This document shows, piece by piece, positions 18,439-27,039 of a stretch of DNA of 64,000 nt. The position numbers and the translations under genes are program-made. The notes under the pieces are model-generated. The model was not told where the DNA came from and searched no databases. It was given only the letters and a program-made list of their open reading frames with translations. Position 1 is the first letter of the stretch. Every line of letters begins with the position of its first letter. Source of the stretch: Candidatus Pantoea floridensis (GTDB lineage Bacteria; Pseudomonadota; Gammaproteobacteria; Enterobacterales; Enterobacteriaceae); contig NZ_OCMY01000001.1 in the NCBI RefSeq assembly GCF_900215435.1, positions 1,426,001 to 1,490,000 on the forward strand, in the 5' to 3' direction.

Positions 18439-19038
18439 ATGGAAAACAGTTCTTATAATCCTTATGTTACTGAGCGTATCCGTCGTTTTGACGGCGCGCT
18501 GACTGGCGTGTGTTATTCAGCACCCTTTATGCATTGCGAACAGGAAAGCACAGCATCACTTAACGGACATAACATAATTTCGCTGCATAATCAGTTGCCG
18601 GATACGCCCGAATTAATAATTATCCCGTTAACCGGAAATAACCTGCAGAGTTTTTTACAATCGCCACAAATTGATTCCAGCCTGCACGCTAAAAATGTAC
18701 GACTGGCAATCAATTACGCTGATTTAGTTCAACGAGATAGTGAACTGCGGCAAGTAAGTGAACGTTTCTCTTTCTGGCTTTATGATTTGGCGCCACCCGG
18801 CACCTGCTGGAAGAATATCGCCGCCTTTCCTTTTAGCGGCGTTGTACTCACTGAGGAATTTTTTAACGATAATTATCTCAAGTTCAGCTTCCCATTCCTG
18901 CTGGAATCGTTTCGTGAAAGAGAAGCAGAAGTGATATTACGCGCGCCGCAACTCATGCTGCCTGCGGTGCGCTATAGAGAGCTGAATGTGAGCGGCTGGC
19001 AGGAACAACGTACCAGCAGCGCACTGTTTGAAGGGTAA
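18439..19038 (+). CDS. Orphan protein resembling a degenerate EAL domain
   Basis: This 199-residue soluble protein is not readily recognised. Its central part follows the layout of EAL phosphodiesterase domains: VRLAINYADLVQRDSEL where EAL proteins have the LE-x-D strand, then FSFWLYDLAPPGTCWKNI where DDFGTG is expected, then FSGVVLTEEFFND in place of the KID segment. The catalytic and metal residues (EAL glutamate, DDFG aspartates, lysine) are missing, so it could not hydrolyse cyclic-di-GMP. It might act by protein contact like YdiV. No membrane segment or signal peptide is seen. The ribosome site is weak (AGAGATAA). No regulatory partner is adjacent. The similarity is my pattern reading and needs a structural search. 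Confidence 0.5.
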   Translation: MENSSYNPYVTERIRRFDGALTGVCYSAPFMHCEQESTASLNGHNIISLHNQLPDTPELIIIPLTGNNLQSFLQSPQIDSSLHAKNVRLAINYADLVQRDSELRQVSERFSFWLYDLAPPGTCWKNIAAFPFSGVVLTEEFFNDNYLKFSFPFLLESFREREAEVILRAPQLMLPAVRYRELNVSGWQEQRTSSALFEG

Positions 19039-19323
19039 ACGTTTACACAAAATTTTGCCCTGAGGCGTTATGGCCCTACTTCCCCGGACATAGCGTCTCA
19101 ATTCCCTCATAAAATGTCGTACTACTTGCCCTCTACGAGTGCAAAGCACTAAAAATATCAAACCCATTAACGTTTTTAAGATAAAATTTAACGCAAAGGG
19201 ATCATATCGCCGCACGGAAAGCGCCGATCGAACAGGTTTCGTTATTTCGTACTCTATGTCGGGAAGCAGCCCAACGCGTTGTTTCCTTTTTAGTTTTTTA
19301 TGGCAAAGAAAGAGGTCAATATT

Positions 19324-21714
19324 ATGGGGAAAGCTTCCTCATCTTTTGGCGTAATCCGTTTTCTCACAGTGTTTTTTGCACTGCTGACAGGCGCGTTTAT
19401 GCTGGTTGGTGGCGTTTGGTTAGCCGCCATTGGAGGTTCCTGGTACTACGTTATTGGCGGTGTGATCATGTTGATCACCGCTGTTCTGCTGTGGCGCCGT
19501 AGCGGCTCAGCACTTCTGCTGTACGCATTGCTGCTGTTGGCAACGCTGGTGTGGGGCGTATGGGAAGTCGGCTTCGACTTCTGGGCGCTGGCACCGCGTA
19601 CCGATGTGCTGGTGATCTTCGGCATCTGGCTGATTCTGCCGTTTGTTTATCGCGGTTTGAACCAGCCGAGCAAAGGTGCATTGGGTCTGATGGCCGTCGC
19701 ACTGATTGCCAGCGCACTGGTGCTGGCGTGGGCGGTATTCCACGATCCGCAAGAGCTGAACGGTGAAATCCCAGCAGCGGCAGCCAATGCCCCGCAGGCG
19801 CAGCCGTTAAGCAAAATCGATGATGCTGACTGGCCTGCTTATGCACGCGATCAGCAAGGCACGCGTTTCTCACCGCTGAAGCAGATTAATAGCGGCAACG
19901 TGAAAGAACTGCAGGTTGCCTGGCAGTTCCAAACCGGCGATATGAAAACCCCGAACGATCCGGGTGAGATTACCGACGAAGTCACGCCAATTAAAATCCG
20001 CGACACGCTTTACCTGTGCTCGCCACACCAGATTCTGTTTGCGCTGGATGCGAAAAGCGGTAAGCAGAAGTGGAAATTTGATCCGGGCCTGAAGCCAAAT
20101 CCAACCTTCCAGCACGTTACCTGCCGTGGCGTTTCTTACCACGAAGTGCCTGCTGCGGCCGATGCGTCTAACACCCAACCTGCGCTGTGCTCACGCCGCA
20201 TTTACCTGCCGGTAAACGACGGTCGTATGTTTGCGCTGGATGCGGAAACCGGTGAACGTTGTGCCGCCTTTGGCAACAACGGTGAACTGGATCTGCAGCA
20301 CAAGCAGCCGGTATTGACCCCAGGTCAATATGAGCCGACCTCTCCGCCAGTGATTACCGATACCACCATCGTGGTGGCCGGTGCGGTGACCGATAACTAC
20401 TCAACCCGTGAGCCGTCTGGCGCCATTCGTGGTTTTGACGTTAACACCGGTAAACTGCTGTGGGTATTCGATCCAGGCGCGAAAGATCCTAACGCGATTC
20501 CTGCCGATGAACACACCTTCACCATGAACTCACCGAACTCGTGGGCGCCGGCGGTATACGATCCGAAACTGGATATCGTTTACCTGCCAATGGGTGTGTC
20601 AACGCCAGATATCTGGGGCGGCAACCGTACTCCAGAGCAGGAGCGTTATGCGAGCAGCGTGCTGGCACTGAATGCTACTACCGGTAAGCTGGTGTGGTCG
20701 TATCAGACCGTGCATCACGATCTGTGGGATATGGACCTGCCGTCTCAACCGACGCTGGCCGATATCACCGATAAAGATGGCAAAACCGTCCCGGTCATTT
20801 ATGCTCCGGCGAAAACCGGTAACATCTTTGTGCTGGATCGCCGTACCGGTGAGCCGGTTGTCCCTGCACCGGAAACCCCGGTTCCACAGGGCGCCGCTAA
20901 AGGCGACCACGTAGCGCCTACGCAGCCGTACTCCGAACTGACCTTCCGTCCGAAAAATAATCTGACGGACAAGGACATGTGGGGCGCGACGATGTATGAC
21001 CAGCTGGTGTGCCGCGTGATCTTCAAGCGTCTGCGCTATGAAGGTCCGTTCACTCCGCCGTCTGAGCAGGGTACGCTGGTGTTCCCGGGTAACCTGGGCA
21101 TGTTCGAATGGGGCGGTATCGCGGTTGATCCACATCGTCAGATTGCGATTGCTAACCCAATGGCGCTGCCGTTTGTCTCTAAGCTGGTTCCGCGCGGTCC
21201 GGGCAACCCGATCGAGCCGCCGGCGGACGACAAAGGCGGTTCAGGTACTGAAACCGGTATCCAGCCACAGTACGGCGTTCCGTACGGCGTGGAGCTGAAT
21301 CCGTTCCTGTCACCGTTTGGTCTGCCGTGTAAGCAACCGGCCTGGGGCTATGTCTCAGCGGTTGACCTGAAAACTAACGAAACCGTGTGGAAAAAACGCA
21401 TTGGTACGGTACGCGATAGCGCGCCAGTGCCAGTACCGTTCAAAATGGGTATGCCAATGCTGGGCGGCCCAATCACCACAGCCGGTAACGTGTTCTTCAT
21501 CGGTGCTACCGCAGATAACTACCTGCGTGCGTTCGATACCAACACCGGTGAAATGCTGTGGCAGGCGCGTCTGCCAGCGGGCGGCCAGGCAACGCCGATG
21601 ACCTATGAAGTAGATGGCAAGCAGTACGTTGTTATCGCTGCCGGCGGTCACGGTTCGTTTGGCACCAAGCTGGGTGATTATGTGATTGCCTATGCACTGC
21701 CAGATGCGAAGTAA
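19324..21714 (+). CDS. gcd: PQQ-dependent membrane glucose dehydrogenase
   Basis: This 796-residue quinoprotein oxidises glucose to gluconolactone in the periplasm and passes electrons to ubiquinone. It matches E. coli Gcd along its length. The first ~145 residues form five membrane helices (GGVWLAAIGGSWYYVIGG, VWGVWEVGFDFWALAPRTD), followed by the eight-bladed PQQ domain with NDPGEITDEVTPIKI, HVTCRGVSYHE, HTFTMNSPNSWAPAVYD, HHDLWDMDLPSQPTLADI and GLPCKQPAWGYVSAVDLKTN. The ATG at 19324 has GAGG upstream and gives exactly the E. coli length; an ATG at 19300 would add eight residues. PQQ synthesis genes are not in the window. A tandem repeat begins at the stop codon and a terminator follows. 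Confidence 0.97.
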   Translation: MGKASSSFGVIRFLTVFFALLTGAFMLVGGVWLAAIGGSWYYVIGGVIMLITAVLLWRRSGSALLLYALLLLATLVWGVWEVGFDFWALAPRTDVLVIFGIWLILPFVYRGLNQPSKGALGLMAVALIASALVLAWAVFHDPQELNGEIPAAAANAPQAQPLSKIDDADWPAYARDQQGTRFSPLKQINSGNVKELQVAWQFQTGDMKTPNDPGEITDEVTPIKIRDTLYLCSPHQILFALDAKSGKQKWKFDPGLKPNPTFQHVTCRGVSYHEVPAAADASNTQPALCSRRIYLPVNDGRMFALDAETGERCAAFGNNGELDLQHKQPVLTPGQYEPTSPPVITDTTIVVAGAVTDNYSTREPSGAIRGFDVNTGKLLWVFDPGAKDPNAIPADEHTFTMNSPNSWAPAVYDPKLDIVYLPMGVSTPDIWGGNRTPEQERYASSVLALNATTGKLVWSYQTVHHDLWDMDLPSQPTLADITDKDGKTVPVIYAPAKTGNIFVLDRRTGEPVVPAPETPVPQGAAKGDHVAPTQPYSELTFRPKNNLTDKDMWGATMYDQLVCRVIFKRLRYEGPFTPPSEQGTLVFPGNLGMFEWGGIAVDPHRQIAIANPMALPFVSKLVPRGPGNPIEPPADDKGGSGTETGIQPQYGVPYGVELNPFLSPFGLPCKQPAWGYVSAVDLKTNETVWKKRIGTVRDSAPVPVPFKMGMPMLGGPITTAGNVFFIGATADNYLRAFDTNTGEMLWQARLPAGGQATPMTYEVDGKQYVVIAAGGHGSFGTKLGDYVIAYALPDAK

Positions 21715-21750
21715 GTTTTCGCATTGAAGTAAGTTTTCGCATTGAAGTAA
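21708..21750 (+). repeat. 18-bp tandem repeat spanning the gcd stop codon
   Basis: The unit GAAGTAAGTTTTCGCATT occurs twice in a row (21708-21725, 21726-21743) and begins a third time (21744-21750). The first unit contains the last lysine codon and TAA of gcd, so each copy repeats the stop codon. Confidence 0.9.
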
Positions 21751-21754
21751 TGAG

Positions 21755-21783
21755 AAAGGCGGACTGTGAAGTCCGCCTTTTTT
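21755..21783 (+). terminator. Rho-independent terminator of gcd
   Basis: A 10-bp stem AAAGGCGGAC / GTCCGCCTTT with a six-base loop is followed by more T residues. The stem is A-rich on the left, so it could also work on the minus strand for the convergent MFS gene. Confidence 0.9.
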
Positions 21784-21872
21784 GTAGGGTCGCCATTGAT
21801 GGTGACCTTTGCAAAAATCGCACAAACTTGCGGTGCGCCCATCATAACGGTCGCCATGAATGGCGACCCTAC
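21784..21872. repeat. Family A palindrome pair
   Basis: A GTAGG-headed copy (21784-21807, one stem mismatch) and an opposite copy ending CCCTAC (21849-21872) lie between the gcd terminator and the convergent MFS gene. Confidence 0.75.
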
Positions 21873-21874
21873 GG

Positions 21875-23086
21875 TTAACGTTTACGCAGCACCCGTGCGT
21901 TTAACAGCGCACACAGCGCCATGATTACGCAGGTCGCCAGGAACACCGGGCGCATGCCAAATGCACCACCGATAAAACCGCCGAACAGCGGACCTGAAAC
22001 CTGGCCGACATACTGCGCCGAGGTGGCATAGCCCAGCATCTTCCCCACCTGCGACTGCGGTACGCTGTGACGAATCAACGCCGTGACGCACGGCATCAAG
22101 CCACCCAGCGCCATGCCCATCAGAAAACGCAGCACCACCAGTTGCCAGGCTTCACTGATAAATGCCTGCGGGATCAGCAACAGCGCGCACGCTATTAATC
22201 CATACACCAGCACGCGACCATGTCCAACGCGGTCGGCCAGCTTTCCTAAACGTGGCGCGGAAAGAATGCTGCCGAGCGCCGCTGCCGCCATCACCAATCC
22301 GGCAGTGACCGTTACCGCGTGATCGCCGCTGACAAACTGGCCGATGTACAGCGTGATAATCGGTTCAATCGACATATTGGCGAAAATCAGCAACATACCC
22401 GACAGCCACATCAAGCGCACTACGGGCAGATTCAGCGACTTTTCATCGTCGGCTGCGCTCTGCTGTGTTTTTTTGCCAGCAGCACGTGGCACCTCTTTCA
22501 GCAAAAAGGTGGTCGCCAGGAAGGCGAGGAAAATCACCGCGCCCGTCAACCAGAAAGTATGGCGAATGCCAATCAGCGGCGGCAATACCCCGCCCAGCAG
22601 CGGTCCCACCACGTTACCGGCCATAATGCCGGACGATAAAATACCGAGCGCCCAGCCGGTTTGCTCTTTCGGCGTTTGCGCTGCCACCAGAATGGTCGAT
22701 CCTGAGGCGTAGCCGCCAAGTAATCCCGCCAGCAAACGCAGCGCCACCAGCTGCCACGGCGCGGTGGCCATGCCAATTAGCGACATGGCAATCGCCATGC
22801 CAAGGCTGGCGCGGATTAACATCAGTTTGCGACCATAGCGATCGGCCAGCTTGCCCCACAGCGGCGCGGTCAACGCGGCGCTGAGGAAGGTGGCGCCATA
22901 GGCCGCACCTGACCAGCGCGCAATCGCCGCCGGCTCCTGCACGCCGAGCTGTTGCACGTAGAGCGGCAGAAACGGCAACAGCAGCGTCATCGCCACGATG
23001 GTGCTGAATGAACCCAGCACGCAGACTACTAAATTTCGCTTCCAGTGTTGCTGTTCGGGCGCTAACGCGATTGAAGGTTGTTGCAT
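21875..23086 (-). CDS. MFS efflux pump (MdtG-like)
   Basis: This 403-residue transporter has twelve predicted helices and two MFS signature loops, GKLADRYGRKLMLIRASLGM after helix 2 and APRLGKLADRVGHGRVLVYG in the second half. WKRNLVVCVLGSFSTIVAMTLLLPFLPLYVQQLGV at the start closely resembles the MdtG/YceE drug-efflux group. It probably exports toxic compounds using the proton gradient. A LysR-type gene lies 112 bp upstream on the same strand and may control it. Whether it is the true MdtG orthologue is not settled. Confidence 0.87.
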   Translation of the reverse strand: MQQPSIALAPEQQHWKRNLVVCVLGSFSTIVAMTLLLPFLPLYVQQLGVQEPAAIARWSGAAYGATFLSAALTAPLWGKLADRYGRKLMLIRASLGMAIAMSLIGMATAPWQLVALRLLAGLLGGYASGSTILVAAQTPKEQTGWALGILSSGIMAGNVVGPLLGGVLPPLIGIRHTFWLTGAVIFLAFLATTFLLKEVPRAAGKKTQQSAADDEKSLNLPVVRLMWLSGMLLIFANMSIEPIITLYIGQFVSGDHAVTVTAGLVMAAAALGSILSAPRLGKLADRVGHGRVLVYGLIACALLLIPQAFISEAWQLVVLRFLMGMALGGLMPCVTALIRHSVPQSQVGKMLGYATSAQYVGQVSGPLFGGFIGGAFGMRPVFLATCVIMALCALLNARVLRKR

Positions 23087-23198
23087 GGTGATATCCCTGT
23101 TTTTTGCTTTTTTAGCAGGCTAACAGTGACTTCTGGCAGAGAACAGCGTTGCAGTGATAATTGCCAGGCAGCGCAATATTGTTGCCAGCAAACAACAA

Positions 23199-24089
23199 TC
23201 AGCGACTGCCGAGGGCATTAATTAGCGCCTCGCATAATAACGTTACCGGTGAGGAGGGCTGCGGCTGCTCTTTCAGCAGCAGATAACTGTGCAGGCGATC
23301 CATCTGCCACTCCGGCAGCACCTGCTGAATTTCACCGCGCGCCAACGCTTCCTGCGTCATATAGGCCGGCAGATAAGCGATGCCCGTGCCCGCCAGCGCG
23401 GCATTCAGCAGCGCCATGCTGTTATTGGCGCGGAAGCGACTGCGCACATCCAGCGCTAACCGTTGCTTATCGCGCCGAAACGGCAGCGCTGCGGTATGCG
23501 CCGGTCCGTGAAACAGCAGCAGATCGTGGCGCATCAGACGTTCGGGATGGTCGATAGCTGCGTGCGCCGCCAGATAATCCGGCGTGGCGTACAAGCCCCA
23601 ATCGATGCTGCTGAGTTCTCGAAAATTGGCCGCATCAGGCGCGCGCGCGCGAATCACGATCGCCACATCGGCACTGGGCTGCGGATCATCAAGGGTGGTG
23701 AGGTCAAGATCGACATTGATATGAATATGACGACGAATAAAGTCATTGAGCGTCGGCACCACGCATTGGCAGCCATAGGTGATCGGTGCTTGCAAGCGCA
23801 CGTTGCCCGCCGGTAATTGATGCACCTGCTGCACAAACGCATCGGCGCGATGCATTTCTGCCAGCATACGCGTACAAAAAGGATAGTAAGCCTGGCCGAG
23901 CTCCGTCAGCACCACTTTACGCGTGGTGCGCTGCAGCAGCTTGATACCGAGCCGCACTTCCAGCCGGGCCACTTCACGGCTGACGTGAGATTTGGAGACG
24001 CCTAAAGTACGAGCGGCTTCACTAAAGCTTTGCCGTTCCACTACGCGTGCAAACAGCATCATGGCGGTGAGATTGTCGCTGTTATCCAT
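23199..24089 (-). CDS. LysR-family regulator (CrgA-type)
   Basis: This 296-residue LysR protein has its helix-turn-helix at residues 18-40 (SFSEAARTLGVSKSHVSREVARLEVRLG) followed by the marker LLQRTTRKVVLTELG, typical of the CrgA/AaeR-like subgroup that often controls efflux or aromatic-acid genes. The C-terminal effector domain is complete, ending LCEALINALGSR. It stands upstream of the MdtG-like pump on the same strand. Control of that pump is plausible; the effector is unknown. Confidence 0.88.
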   Translation of the reverse strand: MDNSDNLTAMMLFARVVERQSFSEAARTLGVSKSHVSREVARLEVRLGIKLLQRTTRKVVLTELGQAYYPFCTRMLAEMHRADAFVQQVHQLPAGNVRLQAPITYGCQCVVPTLNDFIRRHIHINVDLDLTTLDDPQPSADVAIVIRARAPDAANFRELSSIDWGLYATPDYLAAHAAIDHPERLMRHDLLLFHGPAHTAALPFRRDKQRLALDVRSRFRANNSMALLNAALAGTGIAYLPAYMTQEALARGEIQQVLPEWQMDRLHSYLLLKEQPQPSSPVTLLCEALINALGSR

Positions 24090-24165
24090 GTTCTCTGGTG
24101 GGCTAGATAAGTGAGAACCGTAGATTAAAAGCTAAACCAGTAATAAGTCCATCGCTGCACATTTC

Positions 24166-24243
24166 GTAGCGGCGCGATTTATCGCACGTATCAATGGCGC
24201 CTGATTGCCCATCCAGATATTGCGCAATGAATTGCGCCGCTAC
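24166..24243. repeat. Family B palindrome pair (GTAGCGGCGC type)
   Basis: GTAGCGGCGCGATTTATCGC (24166 on) and its opposite copy ending GCGCCGCTAC (to 24243) face each other about 35 bases apart. The same pair type recurs at 26839-26917, so the AraC gene and the two-component system lie between two such elements. Confidence 0.75.
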
Positions 24244-24277
24244 GAAGCGTGCTCTGAGAAATATCGGAATAAGTATT

Positions 24278-24646
24278 TCAACTCGCCATCGCCAGTGGGA
24301 ACAGCAGCCGATCCGGCTCAACGCGGCGCTGACGGCGCAGCTGGCCTGGCGTCACAAGGAAATAATTTTTAAATGTACGGGTATAAGCCTGCTGCGTATC
24401 AAAACCGTAGCTCATCGCCACCTGCAAAATTGCTTCGTCACTGTTGATAAGCGTGAGTGCTGACTCAGTCAGCCGGCGCTGGCGAATGTACTCTGCCAGA
24501 GAAAACCCGGTGTGCTGACGAAACAGACGTTGCAGATGCCAGCGGGAGTATCCCGAGCGGCGTGCTACTTCATCCAGATGCAAATCGTGTCCTAAATTAT
24601 TTTCTATCCAGTCCAGCAAACTACGGATAAATTCGCGCTGATTCAT
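24278..24646 (-). CDS. Small AraC-type regulator (MarA/SoxS/RamA subfamily)
   Basis: This 122-residue protein consists of little more than the two helix-turn-helices of the AraC family, as in MarA, SoxS and RamA. The first HTH is around LHLDEVARRSGYSRWHLQRLFRQHTG (residues 22-47) and the second around AILQVAMSYGFDTQQAYTRTFKNYF (72-96). WHLQRLF is shared with RamA/MarA. These monomers activate stress and multidrug-resistance genes without a ligand domain. The ATG at 24644-24646 has an AGGAGA site. It is divergent from the two-component operon. Exact orthology is not claimed. Confidence 0.88.
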   Translation of the reverse strand: MNQREFIRSLLDWIENNLGHDLHLDEVARRSGYSRWHLQRLFRQHTGFSLAEYIRQRRLTESALTLINSDEAILQVAMSYGFDTQQAYTRTFKNYFLVTPGQLRRQRRVEPDRLLFPLAMAS

Positions 24647-24710
24647 GGGATTCTCCTGCTTTGACGATATGTCCAGTGCAGCTACTGTAGCGCGTTAAAT
24701 TTATCCCTTA

Positions 24711-24738
24711 ATTAGCGGAAAATTAGCGCAGAATTAGC
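24711..24738. promoter_or_regulatory. Phased direct repeats, candidate OmpR-type operator
   Basis: ATTAGC occurs three times with starts at 24711, 24722 and 24733, exactly 11 bp apart. Response regulators of the OmpR/PhoB class bind tandem half-sites with this spacing. The array lies before the operon coding for such a regulator, so autoregulation is likely. Confidence 0.6.
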
Positions 24739-24768
24739 AAGGCAAAAAACAGGGTAATTCTGCGCTAA
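24723..24768. promoter_or_regulatory. 14-bp perfect inverted repeat in the araC/response-regulator gap
   Basis: TTAGCGCAGAATTA at 24723-24736 is repeated in inverted form at 24755-24768 with an 18-base gap. It overlaps the phased ATTAGC array and may allow the regulator to act on both divergent promoters. Confidence 0.6.
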
Positions 24769-24810
24769 GAAAACAACGGTAAACTGCGCTCAGTTAAGTT
24801 GGAGAACATC

Positions 24811-25470
24811 ATGCGTGTGCTGCTGGTAGAAGATGACGAAATGATTGGCGCCAACCTGCAGCAAGCGCTGGAAGCGGCAGGTTGGTCGGTGGATTGGGTG
24901 CGTGATGGCGTGTTTGCCAGCAATGCCTGGGCCGAAGGCGGCTATACCTGCGTGTTATTGGATTTGGGCTTGCCGCGTGAAGATGGCCTGCAGGTGCTGC
25001 GCCGTGCGCGCACGCGCGGTGACATGACGCCCGTGCTGGTGCTTACCGCACGCGATACCGTGCAGCAACGTATTCAGGGGCTGGATAGCGGTGCGGATGA
25101 CTATTTGCTGAAACCCTTTGATCTGCAAGAAGTGCTGGCGCGCATGCGCGCCATTACCCGACGTCGCCACGGTGCGGCGGATTCCCTGCTGGGCAGCGGC
25201 GACGTGCAGATTGATATCATGACGCGTGAAGTCCTCTACAAAGGCCAGCGCGAGCAGCTTACCGCGCGCGAATATGCCCTGCTCTACGCGCTTCTGGAGC
25301 GCCCGGGCGCCATCCTGTCGCGCGAGCAGTTAGAGAACCGTATTTATGGCTGGGGCGAAGAAGTGAGCAGCAACGCCGTTGATGTATTAATTCACGGCAT
25401 GCGCCGTAAGCTGGATAACGAAGTGATCCGCAACGTGCGCGGACTCGGCTGGCGAGTACCGGCAATATGA
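24811..25470 (+). CDS. OmpR-family response regulator (QseB/PmrA-like)
   Basis: This 219-residue DNA-binding response regulator starts MRVLLVEDDEM (the acidic pocket). The phospho-acceptor aspartate is in CVLLDLGLPREDG near residue 51, with the switch threonine in VLVLTARD and the lysine in LLKPFDLQEVLARM. The C-terminal winged helix ends in SSNAVDVLIHGMRRKLDNEVIRNVRGLGWRV, as in QseB and PmrA. The ATG at 24811 follows GGAGA; an upstream ATG at 24799 is less likely. The stop overlaps the kinase start (ATGA). The stimulus is unknown. Confidence 0.93.
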   Translation: MRVLLVEDDEMIGANLQQALEAAGWSVDWVRDGVFASNAWAEGGYTCVLLDLGLPREDGLQVLRRARTRGDMTPVLVLTARDTVQQRIQGLDSGADDYLLKPFDLQEVLARMRAITRRRHGAADSLLGSGDVQIDIMTREVLYKGQREQLTAREYALLYALLERPGAILSREQLENRIYGWGEEVSSNAVDVLIHGMRRKLDNEVIRNVRGLGWRVPAI

Positions 25471-26825
25471 AACCTTTCACCTTTATGCGCTCACTGCGTA
25501 ACAAACTGCTCGCCACGCTGGTGATTCTGCACCTGGCGATGATCGGCGGCGTCACCTGGTATTTCTATCACTGCTACGGCGACATGATGGGCACCATGAA
25601 GGACGATCAGCTTGCTAAGATCGCCGATGCCTGGTCCAGCAGCCAGCGTATGCCCGCCTTGATGCCGATGGTGATGAATACCGAAAAGCTGAAAAGCACC
25701 TACATTGTCCAGCTGTGGGACACCAATAACCGGCTGCGTGCCAGCTCGTGGCCCGATCTGCATGCCCCCTTGCAAAGCAAAAATGGCTGGCACGACCTGA
25801 AAGTGGGTGATTGTGGCGATGACTGCGAATGGCGCGTCTATACGCGTCCCGGCGAATTGGGCAGCGAAATTGGCAATATCCAGGTGCTGCACAACATCGG
25901 CTACATGAAAAGCATCATGCTGAAGCGGGCGCTCTCCGCCATCATTCCGTTGGTATTAATGATGCCGCTTTCGCTGCTCGTCATCTGGCTGGTGGTACGC
26001 GCCATCACGCGTGATTTACGCGTTGCATCGCGTCAAATCGCCGCCCAGGAAACGCTGCATCCGCATACGCTATCTCCTGATGGCTTGCCGGATGAAGTGC
26101 TGCCGCTGGTGGCGGCTTACAACTCGTTGCTGGATAAGCTGCGCACGGCATGGTCGTCTCAGCGCCAGTTCCTTGAGGATGCCGCCCACGAGCTGCGCAC
26201 GCCGGTGACCGCCGTGACCTTGCAGCTGGAAAATCTGCGACAACACATTCAGCCGGGAGAAGCCAGTCGCCAGTTCGATCAGCTGGAAGCGGGCGTCACC
26301 CGGACGCGTCATTTGGTCACGCAGCTGCTGAACATTTCGCGCCAGGAAGATCAATCGGTGGTTGCCACGGTGGAAGCCATCGAGTTGGACAGTCTGCTGA
26401 AAGAGAGCATTGAGCAGCTGATGGTGGTGGCCGACAAACGCGGTATTGATATCGGCTTCAACGGCACAGCGCACTATCGCCTGCACGCCAGTCGCTCTGA
26501 TTTACGTAGCCTGTTCGATAACCTGATCGGTAACGCGATGCTGCATACGCCGGAAGGCAGTTTGGTGGATGTGCTGCTGCATCGGGTGGGGAATCATACC
26601 GTGGTGGATATTGTGGACAACGGGCCAGGTATGGCGGAATCCTTTATCGAACGCGCTTTTGACCGCTTTACCCGTTCGCCTGATGTGCAGGCGCAAGGCA
26701 GCGGGCTGGGCCTGTCGATCGTGCGCAGCGTGGCGCAGAAACATCAGATGCAGGTTGCGCTGTCGAATCGCCATGATGCGCTGGGCCAGATTGCCGGGCT
26801 GCAGGTGCGCGTTACCTTGCCATAA
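25467..26825 (+). CDS. Sensor histidine kinase (QseC/PmrB-like)
   Basis: This 452-residue inner-membrane kinase has helices near residues 13-33 and 150-175, which bracket a periplasmic domain containing the pair of cysteines in VGDCGDDCEWRVYT. The cytoplasmic part has the H-box FLEDAAHELRTPVTAV, the N-box DNLIGNAMLHTP, DNGPGM, a region resembling the F-box, and GSGLGLSIV for ATP binding. It overlaps the response regulator gene by four bases and should phosphorylate it. A family B repeat pair follows its stop. The CX3C pair in the sensor domain could form a disulfide or bind metal, which is inference. Confidence 0.93.
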   Translation: MKPFTFMRSLRNKLLATLVILHLAMIGGVTWYFYHCYGDMMGTMKDDQLAKIADAWSSSQRMPALMPMVMNTEKLKSTYIVQLWDTNNRLRASSWPDLHAPLQSKNGWHDLKVGDCGDDCEWRVYTRPGELGSEIGNIQVLHNIGYMKSIMLKRALSAIIPLVLMMPLSLLVIWLVVRAITRDLRVASRQIAAQETLHPHTLSPDGLPDEVLPLVAAYNSLLDKLRTAWSSQRQFLEDAAHELRTPVTAVTLQLENLRQHIQPGEASRQFDQLEAGVTRTRHLVTQLLNISRQEDQSVVATVEAIELDSLLKESIEQLMVVADKRGIDIGFNGTAHYRLHASRSDLRSLFDNLIGNAMLHTPEGSLVDVLLHRVGNHTVVDIVDNGPGMAESFIERAFDRFTRSPDVQAQGSGLGLSIVRSVAQKHQMQVALSNRHDALGQIAGLQVRVTLP

Positions 26826-26838
26826 CTCGCACCGTGCC

Positions 26839-26917
26839 GTAGCGGCGCAATTTATTGCGCATTTTCATAGCGAGCACGGTGCCCCTTCAAAAAACGCGCG
26901 ATAAATCGCGCCGCTAC
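26839..26917. repeat. Family B palindrome pair (GTAGCGGCGC type)
   Basis: GTAGCGGCGCAATTTATTGC at 26839 faces the opposite copy ending GCGCCGCTAC at 26917. It may stabilise or end the transcript of the two-component operon. Confidence 0.75.
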
Positions 26918-27000
26918 ATCCTTTCCCTACATCAAACACATTTCCTGCCGTACGCGACAACGTAAACGGTTGCGGGGTTCCGTTCGCCGCACGGCTTATT

Positions 27001-27016
27001 TGTGATAATGATCACA
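27001..27016 (+). promoter_or_regulatory. CRP binding site upstream of tsx
   Basis: TGTGATAATGATCACA matches the CRP consensus TGTGA-N6-TCACA perfectly. In E. coli, tsx is activated by cAMP-CRP and repressed by CytR. Confidence 0.8.
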
Positions 27017-27031
27017 TTTTCAGTGAATCGA

Positions 27032-27039
27032 AATGCAAC
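27032..27039 (-). promoter_or_regulatory. CytR recognition octamer
   Basis: AATGCAAC is the exact complement of the CytR octamer GTTGCATT and lies between the strong CRP site and a weaker one, where CytR binds in E. coli nucleoside promoters. A related ATGCAAC occurs near 27129. Confidence 0.5.
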
